A DNA stretch of 64,000 nt, taken from contig CM077116.1 of the NCBI GenBank assembly GCA_039619475.1, positions 152,847,088-152,911,087 of the forward strand, written 5' to 3'. Every line of letters starts with the position of its first letter. Positions within the stretch are counted from its first letter, which is position 1. The stretch is from Icerya purchasi. Its lineage: Eukaryota > Arthropoda > Insecta > Hemiptera > Monophlebidae. The position numbers were made by a program, and so were the translations under genes. This document shows, piece after piece, positions 47,651-60,385 of this stretch. The notes under the pieces are model-generated. The model saw nothing but the letters and a program-made list of their open reading frames with translations. It was not told the DNA's origin and made no database searches.

Positions 47651-48454
47651 AAAATAACGACGATAAATAATTAAAATGATATAAATCGCACGTAACACTC
47701 TGCTGCGGCTGCTGAGTGGTCGTTGATCCCTTGTTGGCGGATGGGAGTACGTTGGTGGTTCAGTCTGGATTCGGGAGGAGACGCGACAATCGAAATTAAA
47801 ATCCTTCACGGTTAATTAAAAATTTTATCAATTACAAAAACCGACTTTTGGAGCGATCAGGGTACTAAGACTTTCTTGGATCGAACTTGTTTTGGTGTTA
47901 CCGGACGGACTGATTCTCTAGCTAAAAAGGTCGCTATTGTTCCGCGACTGGACGAACAGTTGAAGAATTCAAAGACCTGAGCGACATTTAACGAACATTG
48001 ACTCGCCATTCTGATTTTTGTGTCTTCCCATTTTTTCTTTCGTACAATTCCCGCTCAGCTCACCGCTGAAGTGTGCATCTATTCCATTTCTGATCTACCA
48101 GCGCGCGCAACCGTCAAAGGCGGAATCAATCTTGATACGACAACCCCCAGCCAGTAACCGGCTCTCATTTACGCACGCATTCACTCTCTCATTATGTTAT
48201 AATTCATTTCTTACTTCTTTATTTTATTTCATGTAAATTATTATGTTTTTTTCTTAGGTCTATGTGATGATGTGCATATTACATCAGCTAATCCGAGAGG
48301 GGAGCCTATTATCCTTCGCTGTCGAAAGCACCTGAATGACAAATCTTAAAAATTACTTCGCACGCCATGCTCCCATCAATTCTTTAAGCAAACGGTACTT
48401 TAAATGTAGATTTTTCCAGATCCTTTTCTAATCCATTTCATTGTACTGGAATCT
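47647..48454. other. no recognisable gene
   Basis: Short ORFs only; none recognised. Confidence 0.5.
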
Positions 48455-48800
48455 ACCTTGGTTCAGTCGTATTGCTCGATTTTGAGCATCGTGACTACCT
48501 ATTTTTGTACATTCTAGCTATACGGACATAGGCATAGGGTTCATGGCAACCGTTTATATGCAGTACGAATATGTACACGCAAGGCCACACTTGGCATTCG
48601 TTAGGTAATTGTTTGATTTATCGATATAAAAAATATGCAGTTCCGCGTGTGTCTGCTGTGTACTAACTGGTGCGCATATAATGGTATACATGTTTGCCAT
48701 TATATGATATTCTATTAGCGATTATTTAATATAATTTTTCGTAATAATTTCTGTCGTCGCCCGGGATCGAGACTTGCATAACAGAAGCTAAGCGCGCTAG
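48455..48800 (-). mobile_element. tRNA-derived SINE, family 1, copy 5
   Basis: The minus strand shows TCTCGATCCCGGGCGACGAC (B box, one change), AGAAATTATTACGAAAAA, a body block with AATAGAATATCATATAATGG, AGTACACAGCAGACACACGC, TTTATCGATAAATCAAACAA in altered form, and a terminal CAAAATCGAGCAATACGAC, in family order. The A box is not recognisable. Confidence 0.75.
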
Positions 48801-51800
48801 CAGCTTGACTTTCGCGACGGCGGTATTTCGCTAATTAGACAGAAATCGAAGTTCAAGCTTGGACAATCGTTTCCGTTGGTTTTCTATTTCAGCTAGAATA
48901 CTTTTAAAACGTCAAACTTCTGTTCGTTCGGAAGTGCCGTATAAAATTTGAAGGGGTGTTCTGCAATGGCCTACGTTAACGTAACTATGGATTTCATAGT
49001 AATTTTATTCATGCCGTTGATTTAAGAAAACCACGACTGTCTTGAACTTGAGACGAACAATGCCGATGTAGTCAATATTTGTGTGTCCCATAAAAAGAAT
49101 GGAAAAGTAAAGTAGATACACTACTTTGTTCTAGTAGTCATCGTAATGCTATGGACTTTAATGGAGCGTTGAATTTAAAAGGCACGTTTAAATAAATAAT
49201 AACTCGCGCTGGCAAAGATGTTTTAAATATTAAGTATATTTTTAATATTATAGTGACTTAAATCTCGCGAGATGATAGCGTTTAGTACGATAATAATCTC
49301 GCCGTTGCTTTTCACGAGTTAACGCGTCGATCTTTTCATTCTTTTTGTCTAGTTCCGCTATGTTATTTAAGAAAAATACATCTTTTACCGATCGCGCTTT
49401 TATTCGATTAGTCTTCTAAACTTTTTTCACGACATATCTGATCGATAACCAGGTCAGGAACGCGATTAAAATTTTTTTTTGTGTATCATTATTAAGATTC
49501 GGATCTTGTGCAATGAGCAAATAAAATTGCTTTGTAGCTAACGTTGTGATACTTTGTATCTAGACGTTTTTCTGGTACTTTAGATAACAGCCCAAACTTT
49601 ATATAATTTTGCTGAACTCTTTGTGTCATGCATATTTTGCATATTTAAGGTGTTTTTTTTTTTTTTTTTTTTTTGGTGTATTTCTTAGGAAAAAATGAAC
49701 ATTTTTCGGAAGTTTATCTTGGAAACTTTTCGGAATATTTTATATTTTTTTATCGAAATAATAGAACCGATCAAAATCACGTTAACGGATTTCTATTATA
49801 CGGAAGATAAATGATGCAGAAAAAATTCTTTTTTCGGGATGCTTAATCTCAGAATGGTAGTTGTTCCTTAGCATTTCTCTGCTGACGTCTATTTCACGAG
49901 CATTCAGTTTATGCAATTTTCCACTTGAAAAAAATCGGAACTTTAGAACGACTACAGAAGCGCGTAGGATATTTTCGTTATATCGATATTTTTATTCGTG
50001 AACGAAAAAAAAAAAAAAAAATTGAAAATTCCATTAAAAAACCACTACGTAATATGCGATGATATGACGGGGAAAAATGCTACATGGTTTTAAATGTGCA
50101 ATTAAAATTTTAAGTAGTCCTGTAAAGATTCAAGTTTTGCGTTTCCGCTTCGTCCGAAAATTACGGTTCGAAGAAAATACCGCAAAAAATCGAACGACTA
50201 TTCTTATATGCCTCTCTGCACGCAAGCCTTTCAGATTGATACGTTCTGCTCGGTTGTTTCTATTCGAAACATTTACAAGCTGATCGGCGCTTCTTTTATA
50301 GCTGTGGCCATAAAATTTTTGAAAGTGCGCTTCGTGTTTCAACCACAATTTATAACCGTTTTTAAAAACCCCGAAATGCATTAAGGGCAGTAAATATATA
50401 GCGAATATGCACTTCTTCGCAAAGAGCTGATTTTTTGTATAACCGGCTATTCGTTTCATCTGCAAGTGCATCTCTGATTAGATACGAAGCCGGTTTTCAT
50501 CTGCCGGTTTTATCACAATCTACACAATTGCGTACATAATGTCGAACCGAATGAATAGTCGCAGTTTCTGCAAAGTACCCCTAATTCGTAAAACATACTT
50601 CATCTGTTTAGCCACAATCCAGCTGCGCCTCTTCGAGATTTGTCATCTTCCTTTTCACATTACTCAGACGAGTTCTCTTATTTTCACTTTTACACGAGCT
50701 CTATTATTTTCTAGGAATGTTTTTCATTTCCTGCAAGGTAGGTTTTTTCAATGTTTTCGATATAGTTCGTGTATTTAACGGAAGTTTCAGAGCGCTAAAA
50801 CAACAGTTGTGTCGACACTTCCATCAAGCAAAGATCCGTGACCCACTTGCGGCGTTGACTTTCTTACCTTGCGCCTATTCGTCTGTATCCGCTCCCTTTT
50901 TTTTTTTTTTCTTCCGACATTCACCCTGTTTTGATCATATTTAGATTTCACTCAGAAATCTTTTTCTTTTTTTTTTCCGATGCATCAGTATGCGCCATAG
51001 TACTTTCTTCGTTATATTTCATTTGTTGCGCCTATCTCGACGGATAACTTTTTTTTTTTTTTTTTTTTTGAACCCCAATTCGCGAAATGTTCTTCATGTA
51101 AACAGTGTCTGTTGACATTCCAGAAAGGTCCGAAAATTTTCAATTCCAAAGCGGTCGCAGGGGTTCGGTTATTTGGCGACAACGGAGCAGCATCTGTGGT
51201 GTGTTTCTGTTTTTCCACAATTATCGCAGGGCACAACTAATTTTTAAATCTTCTTGCCACACTTTCAGTGAACTTCACGGATGGACTTTTTTTCTCGAAA
51301 ATTCCCAGTAAATGGCTGAAAAAGTTACGATAAATTCCACAATCATTATTATTAGGTAACCCATAGCTCTTAGAATGTATTAGAGTAATTCTAAATTCAT
51401 GAGTGCCTAGAACGCTTACTGTTTCCAGTGATTTGCCGGTTTACTTTCTCCGTTGATCTTAAATTATGGCGCGTTGTGGTAGCTCCAAACGGAGCTGCGA
51501 CTGAGTTACAAATTGCACTACTTAGAAATATTTTATTTTCAAGACATCAAAACGTCATTTGTAAAATGAAAAAGAAGTCAATTTTTCGAAAAAAATCCTA
51601 CAGATAAATCGCACAAAAACAAAAAAAAAACAAAAAAAAACACACCTATTTGATGTTTTCACGTTAGAACAAATATTAACTTCTCGCAGAAAATGTGACA
51701 TCTAAGAAAAGTTATAATCTCAGCGTGTTTAATTTTATAACGCAACTTACTCTGTTGATGGATGATTTTTTTTTTTTTTTTTTTTTTTTTGATGGGTGAT

Positions 51801-54800
51801 ATTGCAGCCTGTTCATTGGACAATAAGAATAAAAAACTAGTTTTGTTTTGAGTAGAATATGTACGTATATGAGGTTGAATTTTTTATTTTTTCTAAATTG
51901 TGAAAATGTGAACTAATGACACAACTTGTACTTTTTTTTTTTCCCCCGTTTCTTTCATTCTACCGATGAAAAATCTTTCTTCAAATAAAACGAACTCGTC
52001 AACCCGTTTTTTTTTCTCTATACGAATGAAAGCGACTGGAACACGGAATCCTTGTGGAAATCTCCACGGACCACATGTTTCATCAATTGCCGGGACGATT
52101 GAACAACAATGGTGACGCCAAATAAAAACAAATGACCTATCTCACGTTTTTGCATTCTCTTCGAAAAACCAGCCTTTGAACCGTACTAGTATGTACGCAC
52201 TTTCTGGCTATGTCCTGTAGTGTGGAGAGGGCGTTTTGTACAAAAGCTGCGACATTCACGTTGAAAATTTTGATAAAAGTTGTTTAAGGTACACACCTTA
52301 GATTTAGATTTATAATTCGATATATTATTTTTAATGCGTAAGTTTATTTAATAGATGAAAATTCAGTATGTTAAAACTCGAAGCGGGAATTTTTAACTTA
52401 ATTTTTTTAACACGCACTACCTATTATGAAATTTTCAGTGCGTTGTATATTTTGAGATTTTTTTAAGTGTATACGAAACCAAACTGAATTCCCATTACCC
52501 GCTATTTAAAGGGACAAAAAGAGCAACAGTTTGCGTAACGTAAAATTTAATTAAAACCGAATCGGCCCGAAGGAACGTTATTAATTAATTGCGACTGTAT
52601 TTTAAAAATCATCATTATTACTATACGGAAAACAGTGGAACGCGAAAAATGCGCGCATGTGTATTAGCCGCAACAAGGGATATTATCCTAATTTTTAAAG
52701 GTTGTACCTTTTTTTTCCCCTTGATTTTGTTTATTTTCTAAAATTTACGAACAGCGTGGCTTCATTCGCTATCATCACAACGAGAGACATTGTTGTTGGC
52801 CTAATGGTCGGTAATTAAAATTATGTTAATTTGGCAAGTTTTCGAATTTTTTTGACATTCATCGCGATTAATATTCCGCTTGAGTTGTGCACCTCTTCTC
52901 CATTGAGATTGTGCTTATTTCTAATGCTGCACACGATGTCGGAGTAAAAATTAAGTCTGAGACGATTCGGAAGTTAGTTATGCAGGTTTCTTCGTTGACT
53001 AGGTGAACCGGAGAAGAAAAAAAAAAAACAAAACAACATAAGACGGTTAGGTCTTTATCCTTCTGTCAAGTCAACAGAAACCGAAAAGAACAGATGTCAG
53101 AAAACAAGTTCTAAATCCTACATAATGTAATAATTAAAAATTACAGAGTATTCTCCGGGTCGTCGTTAGTGTTTTATTTAATGCTAGCTGAACTTTTCAT
53201 CGAGTTTCCAGCTGGAATATGTCCTTTTTAATATTAGTCCGTTTTTTCCGTATTTATTAAAATAACACACGACCGGAAATAAGTGACATTTGCGAGAATT
53301 TACAAATGTAAAAAGGAAAAGAAAACCCAACATGTTTCCGGAGGTTACGTGTTTAAAGCGACCGCGTTCGGAGCGACCACCACTCTTAGAGCAGGCAGCT
53401 TAAAAGGTCTTTTCTGTTCCTGAAAAGTATGCGCCGATACTTTACAACCTACATACACAGTGTACTACTGCAATTCTCGACACGACGAAGAAACACAAAA
53501 CAGACTGTAAACTTTTATACTTTTGAAGTGTCCAAAGTTTATGCGAGGTAAACGTAAACATTTATCTACCGACAGCGGCGAAGTAGACCTTTCCATTCCC
53601 GCATTATACCCTACAGTTCTATAATTCGCATCCATCAGTATATAGCATGCGATCGAGGTTCTCAAGAAGGTACACGCTCACGAAAAATACGACTATGTTG
53701 CCGAGTACTCATGTTGATACACGTTGGTAGCATGTGCGAAAAATAAGTATTTATTTGACTTCACTCTAAATTTATTTTTATGTATTTTTTAATTTATTTG
53801 TTTAAATTTGTACTTTTATATATCTTTTATTATGTAAATAAAAACGATTTTTATAAACATATACGGGGTAGACTTCCTAACTGGGTGGTGGGACAATCTC
53901 AGATAACGCAAAGAGTCAATTAATCGGAATTTGTATTTTTACGGAGGGAAACAATTAAAGAAAATACGCGATAGGAATATGTACGCATTTTTGATAATAT
54001 GTCTCAAAAAAAAGGTCACGAAAAATTCCTTAAAATTATCAATGTTGAGCAAAATTAAACAAAATGATTTCGTTTCTTTCGAATAATCGCTTATTAAACC
54101 TGTTATTTATTTATTTATTCATTTTTTTTTTTTTAATGAATTATTAAAATCAAATACATAAAATGTAGACTTGCGAGAATTATTTTAAGTTACTATTTCT
54201 ACTAACGAGTTACCGATGTAAATGATTAAATAAAAATACTCAACAATAGGATACGGATTTTGTACTAATGAAAAAAAAAAAAAAGCAAGTCTATTAATTG
54301 TTCGGTAAATTTTTGGCAATCTTTAGTTAGACGCCGTCGCTCTAGGTCGAATGTAATAGCTAAAGAAACAAACTTAGGAGGGTCGCCCCCCAAACAGGTG
54401 AATACGAGACACTGTTTTCAAGTACGACAAATCACGACTATTACGTATACATGTCAAAAATTCTCCATAAATCTCCGATAACTTTCGAATTTTTATTATT
54501 TTACGATTTTTAATTATATATTCCCGTTTATTTGATTTATTTGTATTTAATGAATTTACCCGGTGGGAAAGGGTATTAACAAATTGTGCGAGAAAAAAGA
54601 AAGTCTAAATGCACTATTATTATATCTTATCTTGTTCATGGCAAATAAAATTTCCACGCCTCTTCTAACGGCTCGCGTTCACTTTTACTTCGTAACCCGT
54701 TAGGATTATCTTTGACAGTAGCCGTAAAATTATGCTATCGAAAGAAATCAAATGTTCCGGATTTCATTATTAAGTTCGTTAAAAAGCGAACTTATCAGGT

Positions 54801-56621
54801 GCTTGTGGCATAACTGAAATGTAAGCGAATGATACAAAATTTTTTGAGATTTTCCGCGCTCGAGAATTAATAAACTATGTATATGACCGGCTTCGGTAGA
54901 AATATCTGTAATAAGTTTTTCCGCCGATGAATTAAATTTATGTTGTAGTACTTGAAGATTGGCATAGCCTCGAAATAATGCCCCCCCCCCGCCGTTATTT
55001 GCAGCGGTAAAAAAAATAAAAATAAATAAATATATGTAAATAAACCAGAAATTCTAATAGGAAATTTGTGCTAACATACCCCGTTTAAGAATTAATCTCG
55101 GTAACCCTCAAGAGAGTGTCGGCAAAGTGTTATTTATTCGTTAAAACCATCAGTGCCGTACGAAACATTTATCATTTTTCTATCCTTACTAATAATATTT
55201 GTAATATCGTAAATTTCTTTATAATCTATTAATATTGTAAGACCGAAGGCAAAATGCCATTTAATCTGTAAAGATATACTCGTCAGAAAATCATTTTGTT
55301 CGCTATTCGCCTTTTAATTTAAAATATATTAGCGAATGAGCGTTGTTCGAATTCGGAATAATTCGATTGGGCGAATAAGTTTACGAAGTATTTCGAATTT
55401 CCTGCTGCTTTTAGGTTTTCAGCGCATAATTTTATTCACGATATTTCAAAAGTGATCGAAATGGGGCGGAATTTTCAGATGGAAGTTTTTGCGAAATCAT
55501 TTTAAATTGAGGCGCGTTTAGAGAAAAGTTATTACGATTAGATTTTTTAGAATTAGAGATCTCGTCGAAGAAGTTATCAGGCGAAATACGCTTTTTAGTC
55601 ATCGAAATTTTCGGGTCTTAAAAATTTGGAGCTGCTACACTTAATATATGTTTTCGTTAGAAATATTATTCATTTCCATTTGAGCAATTTTACCTTTAGA
55701 AATTTTGTATTTAATTTTGTTCGGTCAAAATTTTAAATTCGCTTTAATTCTTCCGAACGATTTAATTAGTAATCCAAGAGGAATTTCTTTGTTATTTTAT
55801 CGGTTACTACGAGCGCAATTTTAATATTCACAATTGTTGTATGTAAATAAAGAGAGAAGCGTCCTAAAATGTTTCCAATGTGGAGCCTTTTCGTTTCGAA
55901 ATATTCTGGAAATTTATGATCAGGTTTTCTTCCTTTTTCGAAGTTGTCAACTTTTTAATTTAAATTCATCTGAAAGAAATCGCACTAAAGAAAGCTGAAA
56001 TTTAACGTTCTAAATTTTCTTAAAATATTTCTCTTTAATCGTAGACTATTCGCAAATTATAATTGTTTTCATTTGTCTATATTTGTAATCATAAATTTAT
56101 AAAAATATTATTTTTCGCATTTATTAACATTTTCACAAATTCAGTGCGCTGATTCATTTCACTAGCCGAGAATCCCACAAATATTGGGAATAGTTCAAAA
56201 TCAAATGGGGCTCCTCTCATTGGGAATATTTTAGACTACCGTGTTACGTGAGAGCGATTGCAAAGGAAGATAGCTCTGTATTTATGATTGCTGTTCGATA
56301 ATTCCTGTTCAGATATTGTTATCGCCTTGACTAAATGAAATTCAAGGTTCTAAGGAAACTTTGTCTCTCTGTTCTTTTGACGTCAACCGGTTTTTCGTTA
56401 ATTTTCTCGTTTTACCCTATTTCGAAAACTGAGTAATATTTAATCTCCTTTCTCCGCGGGACTGTGCTGGTAAGCGAAAAGAATTTACAGAATACGAAAA
56501 GTAAAACAAAATTACGAGACAGATTTATAACAGCGAAAATTACGAAAAGTGTAAATGGTGCGAAACACGACCTTGCACATTACAACTATAATCCAACGCT
56601 TTTTGCCGTAAAGATATCAGC

Positions 56622-56654
<33 letters not shown>

Positions 56655-56849
56655 GTCACTTTTTAAATTTTAAAGCAAAATATTTCTCGTCTTCGATTAC
56701 AATTATTCGCTATTACTTTTTTTTTTTACTTTTTCTCAAAATTTACACTTCGCACTTTCGATGATAATTTCGTTCGCGGAGAAAAAAAAAATGGCGCGCT
56801 GTTTGAAAAATTTCGAAATAGCATTGATCTTCGCGAAGTACGGGGGTAC
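48801..56849. other. no recognisable gene
   Basis: Long AT-rich stretch with poly-T tracts (49650-49674, 51050-51070, 51768-51790, 56626-56653). At 51470-51600 a short hairpin GTAGCTCC..GGAGCTGC and a string related to the MULE-associated foldback suggest an old miniature-element fragment. At 53348-53380, GAGCGACC motifs resemble those at 27085-27140. No coding recognised. Confidence 0.5.
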
Positions 56850-58250
56850 GTTTTAGCGGCGGCCTTCGGAACGTAAAATTAATTAAACGCTTCTAAGCAC
56901 TTACCGGAAAGAAGAAGGCAGAAGAAGGTGAAGAAGAAAGATATTTTCATTATTTCGTATCTTTCGTCAGCTAGCTTCGATTTCTAAATGACGCGTTGAT
57001 TTTACGGTAATCGATCAGCTGGATTTTACGGCAGACAAAACTCGATCAGGATAGAGTAACGACGATCACTGACTGAACATTCGGAAACGATAACGCAGAT
57101 ATAAACACGAACGAGATCGCGGAGACAGAACAGATCGAGCGGATTCGTGATTGCTGGTACTCGGCGAACGACTCTCTGATAGCGAGATGCTGAGCAGTTT
57201 GTGCGAGTCTCTCCGTATCTCCGTATCTTCGGCGTCGTTCAGGATGCGCTGGAAGTGTAACCGTGCTCTGCGTTATCGTACGATATGTGCGTCGCTTCGC
57301 TCCTGGAACTCCTACATAAAAACAGCTGGAGACACGAGAAAAATCTCACCTGGATTTGCCCTGCTAACCGACACAGACATCCGAACGGTACTCTACACTA
57401 ATAAGTACTTCTAGTCAATTGCCCCGCTGCCGTATCTCCGGTAATCCTGCCAGCCATAATAATAACAACAGCCGTGGTGATGATGATAGTAAGATGATAA
57501 TTGCGTTATCTATCAGAGGCGGATATCACCGCTAAAGACGTGCCGCCGTCTTAACACAGATAATATAAAAGCGAGATTCATTTTTGCCGCTGATATTGCC
57601 GCTGGTATTATCATCTGCAGCTCGGCGGCAGCATTCCAATGCCGATCTTAGTCAAAATCCAGGTCCGATCGGACCTCCGTTCGTCAGATGTTGCAGATTC
57701 TCTCTAGTTTCTATACAGAACCCGTTTTCCTTCTCCGGTATGCGGAGAACTGGATTTTTGTACGCTACTGCGTATTGCGCACCGATGAAGAGCTTCTCGA
57801 CTCTTGCCCAGGTTCAAAAGAGACAACCAGTTGGAAATTGTTTACATCGTAGATACGGGCACGGAGACACGCATACGCGCCACTTGCATATCCGTTTCAT
57901 CCGCACCGAAAGGAATTCCTCATCAGCTCAAACGGCCCAAAATTTCGTAATCTAACCCTGGTAGCGTTAATCGGGACACGCTTATGTAACTTGAAACGTA
58001 CGCGAAGAATAATTCGAACGCTCGAAATAATAAAATTCCGCGCGAACTTTTTACACTGTCGAAATTAAATTTTTACCGATGCGATAAATGCAAACCGATC
58101 TATGTGCCGTTCCTCGCTGTAGTTCCAACTAAACCCCACGGTTTAATTTATTAGCCGCATCATCGTTCACCTTGAGCCGCACTTCAAAATTAAATTCGAA
58201 CGGATTAATTGAGGACGGCAGACAGTGTGACGTACAGGTTTATTCGCTAA
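56850..58250. other. CpG-dense, GC-elevated segment; possible promoter region
   Basis: A marked rise in GC and CpG compared with both sides (for example 57000-57400, 57580-57960). TATAAAAG at 57564-57571 (plus) could be a TATA box. ORFs of 87 (57151) and 123 codons (57584) show no domains and may reflect base composition. No exon can be supported. Confidence 0.35.
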
Positions 58251-58876
58251 AAACTTACACGCTCTTTTGAGTAACTACATAAAAAGAGGGAAAAACAGTC
58301 GATATTGATTTTTCGCTGACTAATGAAATGATTTCTTACATGTATCATTTATTTACAAATGATCGCTCGCGACATTTCGGCCGGTCAGTTCCGAAGTCGA
58401 GCATATCTGAAAGTTTGTTCTTTCGTGTTGTCTAAACTCGCTCTATCACCCAATCCTTGTTTAAGAGAATCAGATTTGCGCTTGTTTAAATTACACCTAC
58501 CAGGTAAATTTTAAACCGGCAAGCCCTTGTGTCAAACTGTCCCGGTCCTCAGTTCAATCGGCTACAAAACTAGGGTTTTTCCAAGCGGTTTAACTTAAAA
58601 TTAAACAAAAAGAAGTAAAAATAATCGGTTACTTTGCACGGCGGATGTTGGAGGAAAAATACGAATTGCATACGTAAAAGTCATGGTGGAATATTCTTTT
58701 TCTTTCATGTGTGCGTCTTGCTTGTTTAATTTTGTAACTATTTAAGTGATTAAAGTTAACAAAAAATCCGAGAAAGCGATTTAAAAAGGAAATTAATTAG
58801 TATCCGCAAAAGCAAACAAAAATTGCCGAGAAACTTAAAGACGGCGTAATATTTACGCGGTAAAACATGAAAATTG
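58251..58876. other. no recognisable gene
   Basis: Nothing recognised. Confidence 0.5.
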
Positions 58877-58883
58877 TAATATT

Positions 58884-59526
58884 CAGTGGTGCATCCAGGG
58901 AGGGTGGAAGTGATAGGGGACATCCGTCCTAAAGAAATAAAGACTCTATGGAAAAAATTGTTATAGCGGAGAAACTTAATTTATGCTATAAAAGATCTGT
59001 ATGAATTTTACCTACGGATTTTAATAATTAATATTTAATACTGTTTTCGCTAGTGAAACTCAATTAATGTTACGTTTTTATTCTATTTTAAATGTAATTA
59101 TCATCAATTTTTTGCTTTTTTTATTTTTATTTTTTAATTTTTTATTTTGTAATTTTAATTAAAAATAGAGTTCAATGAGAAATATATATGCATTTAAACT
59201 TGCTCATGAATAAAGAGAATTCGGATCGGATTACCAACAAAAATAAAAAAGAAGTAAAGTGTCTAATAAAAATACTATCTTACTATTTCTAAACTACCAT
59301 ATTTAAGGTATAATTTTATAATTTCGTTTTATTTTTCATCCCCCAATATAAGAGACAAAAGTTAAATTTAATAATTGTAATAATTATGTATTTTTAAAAC
59401 ATTTCTATAAAGGTCGGTATTTAATTTTCTTTATGAAACATTCTCAAATCTACTGCCCACCGTAAAAGATTTTACGTAATTATATAATCCCCCCGTCTCC
59501 AAAATTTTCTCCTAGATCCGCCCTTG
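58884..59526. mobile_element. non-autonomous hAT-like element, uninterrupted copy
   Basis: A 643-bp sequence starting CAGTGGTGCATCCAGGG and ending CTAGATCCGCCCTTG, whose ends are imperfect inverted copies (about 10 of 15). It is flanked by TAATATT (58877-58883 and 59527-59533), extending to 8 bp (GTAATATT) if the right end is set one base earlier. An 8-bp target duplication and CAGxGGxGGATCC-type ends are typical of hAT elements. There is no ORF, so it would depend on a transposase from elsewhere. It is collinear with the copy at 45938-47577. Confidence 0.75.
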
Positions 59527-59610
59527 TAATATTCTACGATAGATTAAACACAGTGGATTGGAAAAATGTTTCATACCGTAGCGTGATTTTCCTGGATATA
59601 TGTGCACCAT

Positions 59611-59674
59611 TGGTTTTTCAATCTAATTTGCGATTCTTTTGGTTTTTCAATCTAATTTGCGATTCTTTTGGTTT
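59611..59674. repeat. 29-bp tandem duplication
   Basis: TGGTTTTTCAATCTAATTTG plus nine bases is repeated exactly twice (59611-59639, 59640-59668) with the start of a third copy. Confidence 0.95.
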
Positions 59675-60286
59675 TTTCGGATATTAACTGGGGGGAGGCG
59701 GTGCAATAATAATTAAACTTTAAATGTTTCTTTAGCAGAGTTTTCGAACCAGGTTCTACTATAACCAAACTCCGTATTGTAATCAACTGCGCTGCTACGG
59801 CAGTTTGTTATTCAAAAATATTATAAAAAGCGTGTACTATCGAAATTATATTTTAAAAATATTAAAAATAGCCGACATGTTTCCGAATGACGTACTCCAT
59901 AATCAAATCCAGTAAGAAATTGTATGTTTTAAATATTTATTATTTTTGTTTCGTTTCTACTATTTTCCGTGTCGTGCAGTTGCAAACATTTTCTAAAGTT
60001 ACACAAATCAAGTAGTTTTTAAATGCAAATATCTTCATTTTTAATTGTCTTGATTCTTTTTTTTTTTTTCTACTGAAAGTACTCGTATAATAAGGTTGAC
60101 AGTTTCTTAAAAATCTATCGGTTAATTTTTTAATTTTAATTTAAAATTTCGACGGAAGGTTAAAAACAAGCAATAATCACCCGTCATCACAGAGAAAAAC
60201 TCGGATTCCCGTGTGATGAGAGACAGGTATTGTCGTCACTTAGAATTAAAAACATTTTCAAAAGTGCCGTTGTATTTTTTTTTCGT

Positions 60287-60370
60287 GTGGGCGCGCCAGA
60301 CGGGGACCGCTCTTTCGGGCGCGATCGATCGGGCGCGACTCTATCGGGCGCAGACTCTTTCGGGCGCAGG
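60287..60370. repeat. short GC-rich repeat cluster
   Basis: TCGGGCGC occurs four times at 14-16 bp spacing (60315, 60329, 60344, 60360), with CTCTTTCGGGCGC and CTCTATCGGGCGC variants and a GGGCGCGCC just before. It stands out in strongly AT-rich DNA. Confidence 0.85.
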
Positions 60371-60385
60371 CGAACTCAGACCTTT

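Noticed and set aside
47464..47809. ORFs with Tyr-Ile repeats
   Set aside because: Translation of the (TA)n microsatellite.
57584..57955. 123-codon ORF downstream of TATAAAAG
   Set aside because: No recognisable domain; base composition alone favours open frames here; the TATA match is short.
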